From positions 1 through 62,495 of the forward strand of contig JASHRN010000249.1 in assembly GCA_030037335.1 (NCBI GenBank): 62,495 nucleotides of DNA. The letters run 5' to 3'. Both the position numbers and the translations under genes were made by a program. Below are positions 25,867 to 33,621 of the stretch, one piece after another (position 1 is the stretch's first letter; every line of letters begins with the position of its first letter). Below the pieces are notes generated by a model. It was not told where the DNA came from. It saw only the letters and a program-made list of their open reading frames with translations, and ran no database searches. The stretch is from Candidatus Acidiferrales bacterium. GTDB lineage: Bacteria > Acidobacteriota > Terriglobia > Acidiferrales > UBA7541.

Positions 25867-26589
25867 CTAGTGACTGCCAGCGTGGAAGGTTAACGATGCG
25901 GACGCGGGCTTTGGGAAGCGGCGCGCGAGCCATGCGCGCGCTTCTTCCGGATGATAATTAAACGGTCCAAGCCCCCCACGATAAACGATCTTTCCCTGCT
26001 CATCGATGATGTAAATGCGTTCCGGCCAACCGCCATAAATGTGATCTGCGGCGTTGCTCATCGGGTCGATGACGAGCGGGATCGGAAAATGAAAGCGCGT
26101 AACGAAATCGTTGGCGATGGCCATACGTTGCGGAAACGTGGTCGGTTGCGGATAGCAGATGTTCTCCTTCACGTTTGAGGCCATCTGCCATTCGTCCTGC
26201 GGATGCGCTTCGCGAATATAGACGGTGAGGAAATTCGACCGGTCTTTATAGTCGTTATAGATGTTGACGAGATCTCCAATCTCGCGGCGGAATGGCGGTC
26301 AAGTGTAGCTGCCGAAAATCAGGACCAAAGGCTTTTTGCCAATCCACTCGTGAAGATACCGCGCCGTGTGGCCGTCGAGTCCGTAGACCCGCGCGTCTGG
26401 AGCGAGATCGCCGACATGCAAATTGCCTTCATGCCACTGCGGAAGCGCATAGCGAAGGAAGCCGTAAACGTCGCGTGGCCCGCCCATGAAATGGGCAAGA
26501 ACGAAGTACGCCGCCAGAATTAGCACAAGAAATACGACGACGACCCACTTCCAAACTGAATGCCTCTGAGCCGACGCGCCTTTGGTCAT
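25867..26589 (-). CDS. Candidate selenoprotein: iodothyronine deiodinase-family protein with in-frame TGA (Sec97)
   Basis: Read through TGA 26301-26299, this is a 240-residue thioredoxin-fold protein of the deiodinase family. An N-terminal membrane helix (WVVVVFLVLILAAYFVLAHF) is followed by LVLIFGSYT-TGA-PPFRREI. Vertebrate deiodinases have FGS-x-T-Sec-P-x-F at their catalytic site, so TGA sits exactly on the selenocysteine. Downstream landmarks also match: FLTVYIREAHPQDEW, then PLVIDPMSNAADHIYGGWPE and RIYIIDEQGKIVYRGGLGP, with YHPEEARAWL at the end. The frame stays open to the stop at 25867. ATG 26589 is preferred over GTG 26592; no strong ribosome site is seen. Bacterial members need not act on thyroid hormones; reductive dehalogenation or peroxide reduction are possible. 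A nonsense mutation is the alternative and is unlikely given position and hairpin. Confidence 0.85.
26267..26285 (-). promoter_or_regulatory. SECIS-like hairpin of the deiodinase-like gene
   Basis: On the minus strand GCGAGAT (26285-26279) pairs with ATCTCGT (26273-26267), six Watson-Crick pairs plus one G-U, around loop TGGAG. The loop starts 20 bases after TGA and has G at its second and third positions. This matches the distance and loop-G rule for bacterial SECIS elements. Confidence 0.65.
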
Positions 26590-26736
26590 CACAATTCGTT
26601 TGTGGAATCTAACGCTGTTGCCGTGGAAGTGTCAATCCAACCCCATTTGCCTTCAGCGGAGCCAAAATGAATTCGCTGGCGCTCTTCCTGTTTCCAAAGA
26701 TTTGCAAACCGTGCGTCTCGCGCCCACAATAAAGTC

Positions 26737-26943
26737 ATGTTCACGGAAGGCCAGCTCGTCCGCGTCAATCTCGCTGGAATCGAAGCCGGAGGCGTGCTCT
26801 TTCATGCCGCCGTCACCGACGCCGTCGGCAAAATTGTTCGTCAAACATCCACCGAACCCTCCAAATATCTTGTCCATCTTCTTTTTTCCTTCAAAGGTGT
26901 CAACGAAGTCGAAGTGGACGAAGACCGCATCCGCACAGGCTGA
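26737..26943 (+). CDS. Small conserved-looking protein of unknown function
   Basis: The frame gives 68 residues beginning MFTEGQLVRVNLAGIEAGGV. Codon third positions are mostly G or C as in the neighbours, which supports real coding. The protein is soluble, with a beta-strand-rich N-terminus and an acidic end (VNEVEVDEDRIRTG). I recognise no family. It is divergent from the deiodinase-like gene and 99 bases ahead of the class IV aminotransferase. No clear ribosome site is visible. Confidence 0.5.
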   Translation: MFTEGQLVRVNLAGIEAGGVLFHAAVTDAVGKIVRQTSTEPSKYLVHLLFSFKGVNEVEVDEDRIRTG

Positions 26944-27042
26944 AACACAAGGAGAAAGTCTTTTCTTGTCGCGCAGTATTCTTGCTCGTGTATTCGCCTT
27001 CGCTCTGGTTGCGCTACAATGGCGCAAGCCTTTGGAGGCTAA

Positions 27043-27918
27043 ATGCTCCACAAGTTCGTTTTCCATAACAGCAAGCTGATAACCGTCGAAGAGTCGCGAC
27101 TTTCTGTGGGTCAAGCCGGCCTATTCAACGGCTGGGGCTTGTTCACCGGCTTGCACATATTTGACGGCGTGCCCTTCGCTTTTGAGCGCCACTGGAAGCG
27201 CCTCGAAAAAGACGCCGCCCGCACCCATTGCCCGTTTCCGTTCGAGCCGAATAGCGTCCTCGGCCATTTGCACGAAGTCATTCAAGCCAATCATGTAATC
27301 GAAGGATGCGCCCGCATTTACGTCATCTACAATCAAATCGGCCATTGGCGCGGCGATGGGAATTTCCCCAAAGTCGATCTGCTTCTCTGCAGCGCCGACT
27401 TGCCGCCCTTTCGACAGCCGGCTCGTTTGAATCTTCGCGAACACGGTCGCCACGCGGCCTCTCCTCTCGCCGGAGTCAAAGTCACTTCCTGGCTCAACAA
27501 TGTCTGGAATCTATATGAGGCGCAGCAGAGCGGCTTCGACGAAGTCGTGCTGCTGAATGAAAGGGGCGAAGTCGCCGAATGTACCTCCGCGAATATCTTC
27601 TGCGTACGCGGCGAGCGCGTGCTCACCCCGGCGCCCAATTCCGGTTGCCTCGAGGGAATCACGCGCAGCGTTCTGCTGGAAATCAGTTCACGTGCCGGAA
27701 TCGCATGCGAAGAAGCGGTTCTCCACCCCTCTGATTTGTTTTCTTCCGATGAAGTGTTTATCTCTTCGTCGAACCGGAATCTCCTCGCCGTCGGCGAAAT
27801 TGCTGGTCATCGTTACGCGAATGCGCCCGACCCGGTGACCAAGCGCCTGGACCAAGCGTTTTCCAGTTATATCCGCGAATATCTTGCGGAACACTCGCCT
27901 CGCGCAACCGCTCGCTGA
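27043..27918 (+). CDS. Class IV PLP-dependent aminotransferase (BCAT/ADC-lyase type)
   Basis: The enzyme has 291 residues from ATG 27043 with GGAGG 5 bases upstream. Family features: an N-terminal LSVGQAGLFNGWGLFTGLHI segment, the PLP lysine in GVKVTSWLNNVWNLYEAQ, then DEVVLLNERGEVAECTSANI and PNSGCLEGITRSVLLEI around the cofactor phosphate site, and a C-terminal EVFISSSNRNLLAVGEI. The family includes branched-chain amino-acid aminotransferase, D-amino-acid aminotransferase and 4-amino-4-deoxychorismate lyase; the sequence alone does not decide which. The following gene is a pterin dehydratase, which makes a folate/pterin role (ADC lyase) plausible but unproven. Confidence 0.88.
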   Translation: MLHKFVFHNSKLITVEESRLSVGQAGLFNGWGLFTGLHIFDGVPFAFERHWKRLEKDAARTHCPFPFEPNSVLGHLHEVIQANHVIEGCARIYVIYNQIGHWRGDGNFPKVDLLLCSADLPPFRQPARLNLREHGRHAASPLAGVKVTSWLNNVWNLYEAQQSGFDEVVLLNERGEVAECTSANIFCVRGERVLTPAPNSGCLEGITRSVLLEISSRAGIACEEAVLHPSDLFSSDEVFISSSNRNLLAVGEIAGHRYANAPDPVTKRLDQAFSSYIREYLAEHSPRATAR

Positions 27919-28051
27919 TTTTATGAATTCCTTTCTCGCGCGACTCAGGGTCTTCGGCCATCTCTATGCCGGCGACAGCGTTGGAGCGTGCACGCATCTT
28001 GAAAATTGAATCCATCACGATTAGCTGTGAATCAAAGGAAAGGGGATTTTG

Positions 28052-28375
28052 ATGAGCGAATTAGCTAGCAAGACTTGCGTGCCATGCCGCGGCGGTGTTC
28101 CGCCCATGAAAGGCGACGAGCTCAATCGTTACCTCAATCAAGTAAAAGGGTGGAAGGTCGTCAATGAACATCATCTGACCAAGGCTTTCACATTCCCGGA
28201 TTTCAAGCAGGCGCTGGCTTTCGTGAACAAAGTGGGAGCCATCGCCGAAGAGCAAGGCCACCATCCCGACATTCTGCTCACATGGGGGAAAGCCGAAGTA
28301 ACTACGTGGACGCACAAAATCGACGGCCTGACCGAGAGCGATTTCATACTCGCTGCCAAGATTGATCAACTCTGA
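28052..28375 (+). CDS. phhB: Pterin-4a-carbinolamine dehydratase
   Basis: The protein has 107 residues from ATG 28052 (AAAGGGG about 7 bases upstream; a TTG one codon earlier is open). It carries the family signature EEQGHHPDILLTWGKAEVTT with the paired histidines of the active site and a typical core (VKGWKVVNEHHLTKAFTFPD). The enzyme dehydrates 4a-hydroxytetrahydropterin to quinonoid dihydropterin in the recycling of the aromatic-hydroxylase cofactor. No phenylalanine hydroxylase lies in the window. The N-terminus has CVPCRGGVPPMKG, common in bacterial members. Confidence 0.92.
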   Translation: MSELASKTCVPCRGGVPPMKGDELNRYLNQVKGWKVVNEHHLTKAFTFPDFKQALAFVNKVGAIAEEQGHHPDILLTWGKAEVTTWTHKIDGLTESDFILAAKIDQL

Positions 28376-28479
28376 TCATTTCGCGAAAGTGGCCGCAGCT
28401 TGAATAACGTAGGCATCCAAAAGTAGAATTTGAAAGACGCAGGCCATTGCCAAGCCAGTCTCGGGATCGAGAGACGTGC

Positions 28480-28524
28480 TTGACATCTGCGACGGTAATA
28501 TTAAACTAACCGGTTAGTTAAATA
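28480..28524 (+). promoter_or_regulatory. Promoter overlapped by a TetR-type palindromic operator
   Basis: A -35 box TTGACA (28480-28485) and a weak -10 TAAACT (28502-28507) are 16 bases apart. A perfect 16-bp palindrome, AACTAACCGGTTAGTT at 28504-28519, overlaps the -10 and extends imperfectly to 28499-28524. The first gene of the efflux operon starts at 28530, so a repressor bound here would block RNA polymerase. Such operators are typical of TetR-family efflux regulators, but no regulator gene is adjacent. Confidence 0.65.
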
Positions 28525-28529
28525 ATTCA

Positions 28530-29963
28530 ATGTCGAGAAAAATCGGCCTTCAGGGAAACAGAGCGTTTTGTTCAGTTATCTTTCGCGCCGTAGTCGCCGC
28601 CGAAAAGCGCTGTTTGCTGGACGCGCTCGCGCTGTTTCTCGCGATGATTCTGCTTACTTTGTCCCAGTCAACGCTGGCGCAGCAGCCTCCGCCACAATCT
28701 TCATCGCCAGCTTCATCGATGGTCCAGCTCAACCTCCAGCAAGCCGTGCAAATGGCGTTGAAGCAGAATCCCACCGTGCAAATCGCCGTCCTGAACCTTG
28801 CCGAAAGTCACGAGCAAAGCAACATCGCGCTTTCTCAGTTGCTGCCTCAGGCCGATTTCAACGTCTCCGATCGTGCGCTGCGAGAGAACATCCAAGCCTC
28901 CATCGGCCTCAGCATTCCCGGAGTACCCACGGCGGTCGGCCCATTCCAGGTCTTCCAATTCGGCTCAGATTTCTCTGCGCCGATTTTCGATCTTTCGCTT
29001 TGGCGCGAATGGCAATCTTCCCGAAAAAATATCAGCAGCGCCGATGCGCAGCGGCTATCCGTCAGGGAACAGATCGTCCTTCTCGTCGTCTCTCAGTATC
29101 TCGATTGCCTCCGCTCAGCCGCCGAGATCAGCGCCGCGCAGGCGCAAGTCGATTTGGCTCAGGTGCTCTTCGATCAAGCTTCAGATATGGAAAAACACGG
29201 CGCCGCGACCAGCGTGGATGCGCTGCGCGCCAACGTGGAACTGCAAAACGAAAAGCAGCAGTTAATCATCGCCCAAACCAATCAGAAAATTGCGCTATTC
29301 GGCCTCGCAAAACTGTTGAATATCGGTCCTACCGAACAAATCAGTCTCTCGGATCAGCTCAGCTTTTTTCAAACGCCGTCTCTCGATATCAACCAGAGCC
29401 TCGCCGATGCCTATCAATCTCGGCCCGAGATGAAGCAGTTGTTCGCCGAGCAGCAGGCTCTCAAGTATCAAAAGTCAGCCGACAAAGAATCGCGCTTGCC
29501 CGCTTTGACCTTCAGTGGAAATTACGAGCAGCAGGGAATTTCCAGCAGCACGGTAATTCCCACCTATGTCTACGAGGCCGGTATTTCTTTGCCCCTCTTT
29601 ACCGGCGGACGTATTCATGCCGACATCGCGCGCGATCAGCTTGAACTCGAAAAGATCAATCAAAATTTGCAGGACGAAAAGAATGAGATCGCCCTCGAAG
29701 TTCAAACTGCTGCTGCCCAGCTCGAATCTGCTCAGAATCAAGTTCAGGTCGCCAATCTCGGTGACGAGTTGGCCAAGCAGGAAGTGCAGCAGTCCCGCGA
29801 TCGGTTTCAGGCCGGCGTTGCCGATAACATCGAAGTCGTCACTGCGCAAAACGCTCTGGCGCGTGCCGACGAAAATCGCATCGCTGCACTCTATCAATAT
29901 AATCAATCTCGCGCTGAACTCGCGCGAGCCGTCGGAAGGATTGAGTCCCTTTACATAAAATGA
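28530..29963 (+). CDS. TolC-type outer-membrane efflux protein
   Basis: The protein has 477 residues from ATG 28530. A long N-terminal signal (CLLDALALFLAMILLTLSQS ending TLAQQ) is followed by two outer-membrane efflux repeats with the usual coiled-coil helices (LNLQQAVQMALKQNPTVQIA and, late, VEVQTAAAQLESAQ-like heptads). The end (RAELARAVGRIESLY) is typical. It forms the trimeric outer-membrane channel for the following EmrA/EmrB-like pair, whose gene overlaps its stop by 4 bases. No ribosome site is visible before this ATG, which would give a 5' UTR of only about 16 bases from the predicted promoter. Confidence 0.9.
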   Translation: MSRKIGLQGNRAFCSVIFRAVVAAEKRCLLDALALFLAMILLTLSQSTLAQQPPPQSSSPASSMVQLNLQQAVQMALKQNPTVQIAVLNLAESHEQSNIALSQLLPQADFNVSDRALRENIQASIGLSIPGVPTAVGPFQVFQFGSDFSAPIFDLSLWREWQSSRKNISSADAQRLSVREQIVLLVVSQYLDCLRSAAEISAAQAQVDLAQVLFDQASDMEKHGAATSVDALRANVELQNEKQQLIIAQTNQKIALFGLAKLLNIGPTEQISLSDQLSFFQTPSLDINQSLADAYQSRPEMKQLFAEQQALKYQKSADKESRLPALTFSGNYEQQGISSSTVIPTYVYEAGISLPLFTGGRIHADIARDQLELEKINQNLQDEKNEIALEVQTAAAQLESAQNQVQVANLGDELAKQEVQQSRDRFQAGVADNIEVVTAQNALARADENRIAALYQYNQSRAELARAVGRIESLYIK

Positions 29964-31312
29964 AAGAGGTTGCTTCAATGGATGGAAGGACAACAGAAGC
30001 GGAGCCCGGAACCCAAAACGAAACCGAGAAGCTGGCGCAAAATGAAGCCGATGGAAAACCTCAGGCGCGTGCGCAAGAGCCCGGGCCGCGCAAGCCCTCG
30101 GCTTTGAAAAACCCTCGCGTACGCCGCGCTCTGCTGATCATCGCGATCATCATCGTCGTTGGCGGAATACTCCTGTGGCTTCATTACCGCAATCGCGTTT
30201 CAACGGATGATGCCCAGGTCGACGGCCATATCATCCCCATTTCTTCGCAAGTACCGGGGAGTGTTTTGAAGATTTTAGTCAACGATAACCAGGCCGTGAA
30301 AAAGGGCCAGTTGCTCGTCAAGCTTGATCCTCGCGACTATCAGGCCAAACTCGACGATGCTAATGCCACTCTCGCGGTCGCTCAGAGCCGCGTCCAATCC
30401 GCCACCGTGAACGTTCCTCTCACGTCGGCTACCACGCGCAGCGATATAACAGGTTCCGAAGCCAGCGTCGCCGCGGCCCAATCCGCTTACGAACAGTCGC
30501 AACTCGCGCTCGAGCAGGCTTCCACATCTCAGTTGGCTTACGCCCAGGCGAACGTCCAGAAACAGGAAGCCGCCAACCAAAAAGCGCAATCGGATCTCGC
30601 TCGCATGAAGCCCCTTGCGGCGAAATCCGAAATTTCCCAGCAGCAGTACGACGCCTACATCGCTGCGGCCACGGAAGCAGAACAAGAATTGAATGCAGCC
30701 CGCCAGGATCTTGATCTCGCGAAGCAGACCATCCCTGTTCGCCAGGCTCAGGTAAATTCCGCCAAGGCCGATTTGGAAAAAGCCCGCGCCAATTTGCAAG
30801 CCTCGCAGGCCAATCAGCGTCAAGTCAGGATGAGCGCCGCCAACGCTGCTTCTGCGCGCGCCGCTGTTCAAGAAGCGCAGGCGGAAGTCGAAGCCGCACA
30901 ACTCAATTTAGGCTACACAGATGTCGTCGCACCGGAAGACGGTGTAGTTACAAATAAGACCGTTCAAATCGGCCAGATTGTTTCGCCAGGACAGGGCCTG
31001 ATGGTCATCGTTCCGCTCGCGCACATCTGGGTCACTGCGAATTACAAGGAAACTCAGCTCGCGAACGTTCGGCCGGGCGATCGTGCTGAAGTTCATGTTG
31101 ATATGTACGGAAAAACTTTCACCGGCCACGTGGATTCGATCGCTGGCGCTACCGGTTCGCGCCTCAGCCTGCTGCCGCCGGAAAATGCCACTGGAAATTA
31201 CGTGAAAGTCGTCGAACGAATTCCCGTCAAGATTGATCTCGATCCCATTCCTCCGAGCGAAGCAATCTTGCGTCCCGGCATGAACGTGGAAGCAACCATC
31301 ATCACCAAATAA
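29960..31312 (+). CDS. emrA: EmrA/HlyD-family membrane fusion protein
   Basis: The protein has 450 residues if it starts at ATG 29960, overlapping the tolC-like stop as ATGA; ATG 29978 with AAAGAGG 9 bases upstream is an alternative giving 444. A charged cytoplasmic tail of about 50 residues precedes one membrane helix (ALLIIAIIIVVGGILLWLHY). Then come the half-lipoyl DAQVDGHIIPISSQVPGSV, a long Ala/Gln-rich coiled-coil hairpin, the second half-lipoyl LNLGYTDVVAPEDGVV, and the beta-barrel VTANYKETQLANVRPGDRA. It bridges the inner-membrane transporter and the outer-membrane channel. Confidence 0.92.
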   Translation: MKEVASMDGRTTEAEPGTQNETEKLAQNEADGKPQARAQEPGPRKPSALKNPRVRRALLIIAIIIVVGGILLWLHYRNRVSTDDAQVDGHIIPISSQVPGSVLKILVNDNQAVKKGQLLVKLDPRDYQAKLDDANATLAVAQSRVQSATVNVPLTSATTRSDITGSEASVAAAQSAYEQSQLALEQASTSQLAYAQANVQKQEAANQKAQSDLARMKPLAAKSEISQQQYDAYIAAATEAEQELNAARQDLDLAKQTIPVRQAQVNSAKADLEKARANLQASQANQRQVRMSAANAASARAAVQEAQAEVEAAQLNLGYTDVVAPEDGVVTNKTVQIGQIVSPGQGLMVIVPLAHIWVTANYKETQLANVRPGDRAEVHVDMYGKTFTGHVDSIAGATGSRLSLLPPENATGNYVKVVERIPVKIDLDPIPPSEAILRPGMNVEATIITK

Positions 31313-31321
31313 TTCTCAGAA

Positions 31322-32905
31322 ATGGCTACTTTTTCATTTACGCAGGATCGCGCGCGCCCTGACGTCAATCCCTGGCTCATTGCCGGCACGGTGATGCTCG
31401 CCACATTCATGGAAGTGCTCGACACCAGCGTCGCCAACGTCTCTCTGCCTCACATCGCCGGCAGCCTGAGCGCCGGAGTTGACGAAAGCACTTGGGTTCT
31501 CACCTCTTATTTAGTCTCGAACGCCATCGTTCTCCCTCTGACCGGATGGCTCTCCAACGTATTTGGCCGCAAGCAGTTTTATATGGCCTGCGTCGCCATT
31601 TTTACCATCAGCTCTTTTCTTTGCGGACTGGCTCCGAGTCTCGGCGCTCTCGTTTTTTTTCGCGTGCTCCAGGGCGCCGGCGGCGGCGGCCTTCAGCCCA
31701 TCTCTCAAGCAATTCTCGTCGATAGCTTCCCGCGCGAGCAGCAGGGCATGGCCATGGCCATCTACGGCATGGGTGTCGTTGTTGCTCCAACCATCGGCCC
31801 CACGCTGGGCGGTTGGATTACCGATAATTTCACGTGGCGCTGGATTTTCTTCATCAACATTCCTGTCGGCATCCTCTCGATTCTGATGACCTCGCTTCTC
31901 ATCCGAAATCCCGCGCACGCCGTGAAGAAAAAACTTCATATCGATTACGTCGGAATCGGCCTGCTCAGCGTCGGCATCGGATTTCTTCAGGTGGTTCTCG
32001 ATAAAGGTCAGCGCGATGACTGGTTCGGCTCGAATTTCATCATTTGGGCCACAATCATGGCTGTCATCGGCATAGTCGGCGTAATTGTTTGGGAGCTCCG
32101 TCAAAAAGATCCCGTAGTTGATCTGCATTTATTGAAGGAACGCAATTTCTCCGTCGCTGTATTTACGATGTACATCCTCGGCTTCATCCTTTACGGTACA
32201 ACCGTCTTACTTCCCATTCTTTTGCAAACGCTCCTCGGCTACACCGCCATGCAGAGCGGTTTGGTCCTACTTCCGGGCGGAGTCTTCATGATGATGGTCA
32301 TGCCTTTTGTTGGATGGCTTCTCGGCAAGATCGAGGCTCGCTGGCTGGTCGTCTGGGGTCTGCTCATAACTTCATCTGGCCTGTTCATGATGGGCTCGCA
32401 TTTCGATCTGCAAATGGGAATGTCCACGCCTGTCATTGTGTGGATCGTTTCGCGCTTCGGCGTCGCATTTCTCTTTGTTCCCATCAACGTGATCGCTTTT
32501 TATTACGTTCTGCCGCAGAAAATAAACGACGCCACCGGCCTGATTAATCTCGCCCGCAACGTCGGCGGAAGCATGGGAATTTCATTCGTCACCACCCTCC
32601 TCGATCGCGGTGCTCAGTCCAACCAGGCCCTTCTCGCAGCCCATATCACCGCCGCAAATCAGCAGTTCCAGGCGACAATTCACGCTATGGCGCGGCAATT
32701 GATGGTCGCAGGTCAGAGTGCCACGCAGGCGCTGCGGACAGCAGAGCAAATGTTCTACTCCGCTCTTCAGGGCCAGGCGATGATGCTTTCATTTCTCCGC
32801 GATTTTCGAATTATGGGTTATGTTTGCCTCGGCATGATACCGTTCATGTTCATTTTGAAGAAGGCAAAGCCCGGCAAAGGCAAGAGCCGCGCCATGGCGC
32901 ATTAA
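31322..32905 (+). CDS. emrB: DHA2-family drug:H+ antiporter (EmrB/QacA type)
   Basis: The protein has 527 residues with about 14 membrane helices. Landmarks are LATFMEVLDTSVANVSLPHI in helix 1, the loop 2-3 motif GWLSNVFGRKQFY, and the antiporter motif C region GMGVVVAPTIGPTLGGWITD. It exports hydrophobic compounds in exchange for protons through the adjacent fusion protein and TolC-like channel. It begins 9 bases after the fusion-protein stop, completing a three-gene efflux operon. Confidence 0.94.
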   Translation: MATFSFTQDRARPDVNPWLIAGTVMLATFMEVLDTSVANVSLPHIAGSLSAGVDESTWVLTSYLVSNAIVLPLTGWLSNVFGRKQFYMACVAIFTISSFLCGLAPSLGALVFFRVLQGAGGGGLQPISQAILVDSFPREQQGMAMAIYGMGVVVAPTIGPTLGGWITDNFTWRWIFFINIPVGILSILMTSLLIRNPAHAVKKKLHIDYVGIGLLSVGIGFLQVVLDKGQRDDWFGSNFIIWATIMAVIGIVGVIVWELRQKDPVVDLHLLKERNFSVAVFTMYILGFILYGTTVLLPILLQTLLGYTAMQSGLVLLPGGVFMMMVMPFVGWLLGKIEARWLVVWGLLITSSGLFMMGSHFDLQMGMSTPVIVWIVSRFGVAFLFVPINVIAFYYVLPQKINDATGLINLARNVGGSMGISFVTTLLDRGAQSNQALLAAHITAANQQFQATIHAMARQLMVAGQSATQALRTAEQMFYSALQGQAMMLSFLRDFRIMGYVCLGMIPFMFILKKAKPGKGKSRAMAH

Positions 32906-32931
32906 CGGGGTACTGCCAGGCACGATTTAAC

Positions 32932-32990
32932 TGTCATTCCGAGGAGCCTGCCTGCCGCAGGCAGGCGACGAGGAATCTGCATTTTTTTTT
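32932..32990 (+). repeat. Dispersed repeat, family A copy 1
   Basis: It begins TGTCATTCCGAGGAG, contains a GC hairpin (GCCTGCC/GGCAGGC), and ends GACGAGGAATCTGCATTTTT. The same frame of flanks (TCATTCCGAG and GAGGAATCTGCATT) with different hairpin cores recurs at 36330, 36460, 37744, 39664, 41249, 42656 and 42939. All copies are intergenic and in the same orientation. Confidence 0.75.
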
Positions 32991-33082
32991 GGTGCTCAAA
33001 TGGCGCGCTCCAGATTCTGCGCTCGGAATAAGAACTAAGAAACCTTGTAGAATTCCGGCTTTGGCGGGATTGCATAACAAGA

Positions 33083-33571
33083 ATGGCTCCACAGCCCACA
33101 GCGGAAGCCGCGAAATTCATGGCGCGCGCCATCGAGCTTTCGTTCGAGAATATTCGTTCGAATCAAGGTGGCCCTTTTGCCGCTTTAGTCGTCTCCGCCG
33201 GCAAAATTCTCTCGGAAGGAACCAATCGCGTTACTTTCACTAACGACCCGACCGCCCATGCCGAGATCGTCGCTATTCGCGAAGCCTGCCGCAAACTCGG
33301 CCGCTTTGAACTCACCGATTGCGAAATTTATGCCAGTTGCGAGCCATGTCCTATGTGTCTCGGTGCGATTTATTGGGCGCGTCCCGCGCGCGTTTATTTC
33401 GCTGCCAACTCCGCCGACGCCGCAAAAATCGGCTTTGACGACACGCTGATCTACAATCAGCTAAAGCTTCCGCCGGAAGCGAGAAAAATTCCTATGCTCC
33501 AGCTAATGCGTGATCGCGCGCTCGAGGTTTTTCGCGCCTGGGAAGCGAAGCCTGACAAAATTCAGTACTAA
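33083..33571 (+). CDS. guaD: Guanine deaminase (cytidine-deaminase fold)
   Basis: The protein has 162 residues with the zinc site of the deaminase fold: His59 and Glu61 in TAHAEIVA, Cys89 and Cys92 in CEPCPMC. The C-terminal GFDDTLIYNQLKLPPEARKI resembles GuaD more than TadA, and length fits GuaD (about 156). It converts guanine to xanthine in the cytoplasm. A urate oxidase gene follows after 50 bases, giving two non-consecutive steps of purine breakdown. TadA is the alternative, less likely because of the C-terminus and the neighbour. Confidence 0.87.
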   Translation: MAPQPTAEAAKFMARAIELSFENIRSNQGGPFAALVVSAGKILSEGTNRVTFTNDPTAHAEIVAIREACRKLGRFELTDCEIYASCEPCPMCLGAIYWARPARVYFAANSADAAKIGFDDTLIYNQLKLPPEARKIPMLQLMRDRALEVFRAWEAKPDKIQY

Positions 33572-33621
33572 TCTTTAATCTGGAGCCCGCGCACTTATCA
33601 GATTTTTGCCGGAGTTGGTTT

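Noticed and set aside
26299-26589. Treating the N-terminal part of the deiodinase-like gene as a separate 96-residue membrane protein
   Set aside because: The sequence after TGA completes the deiodinase signature in the same frame.
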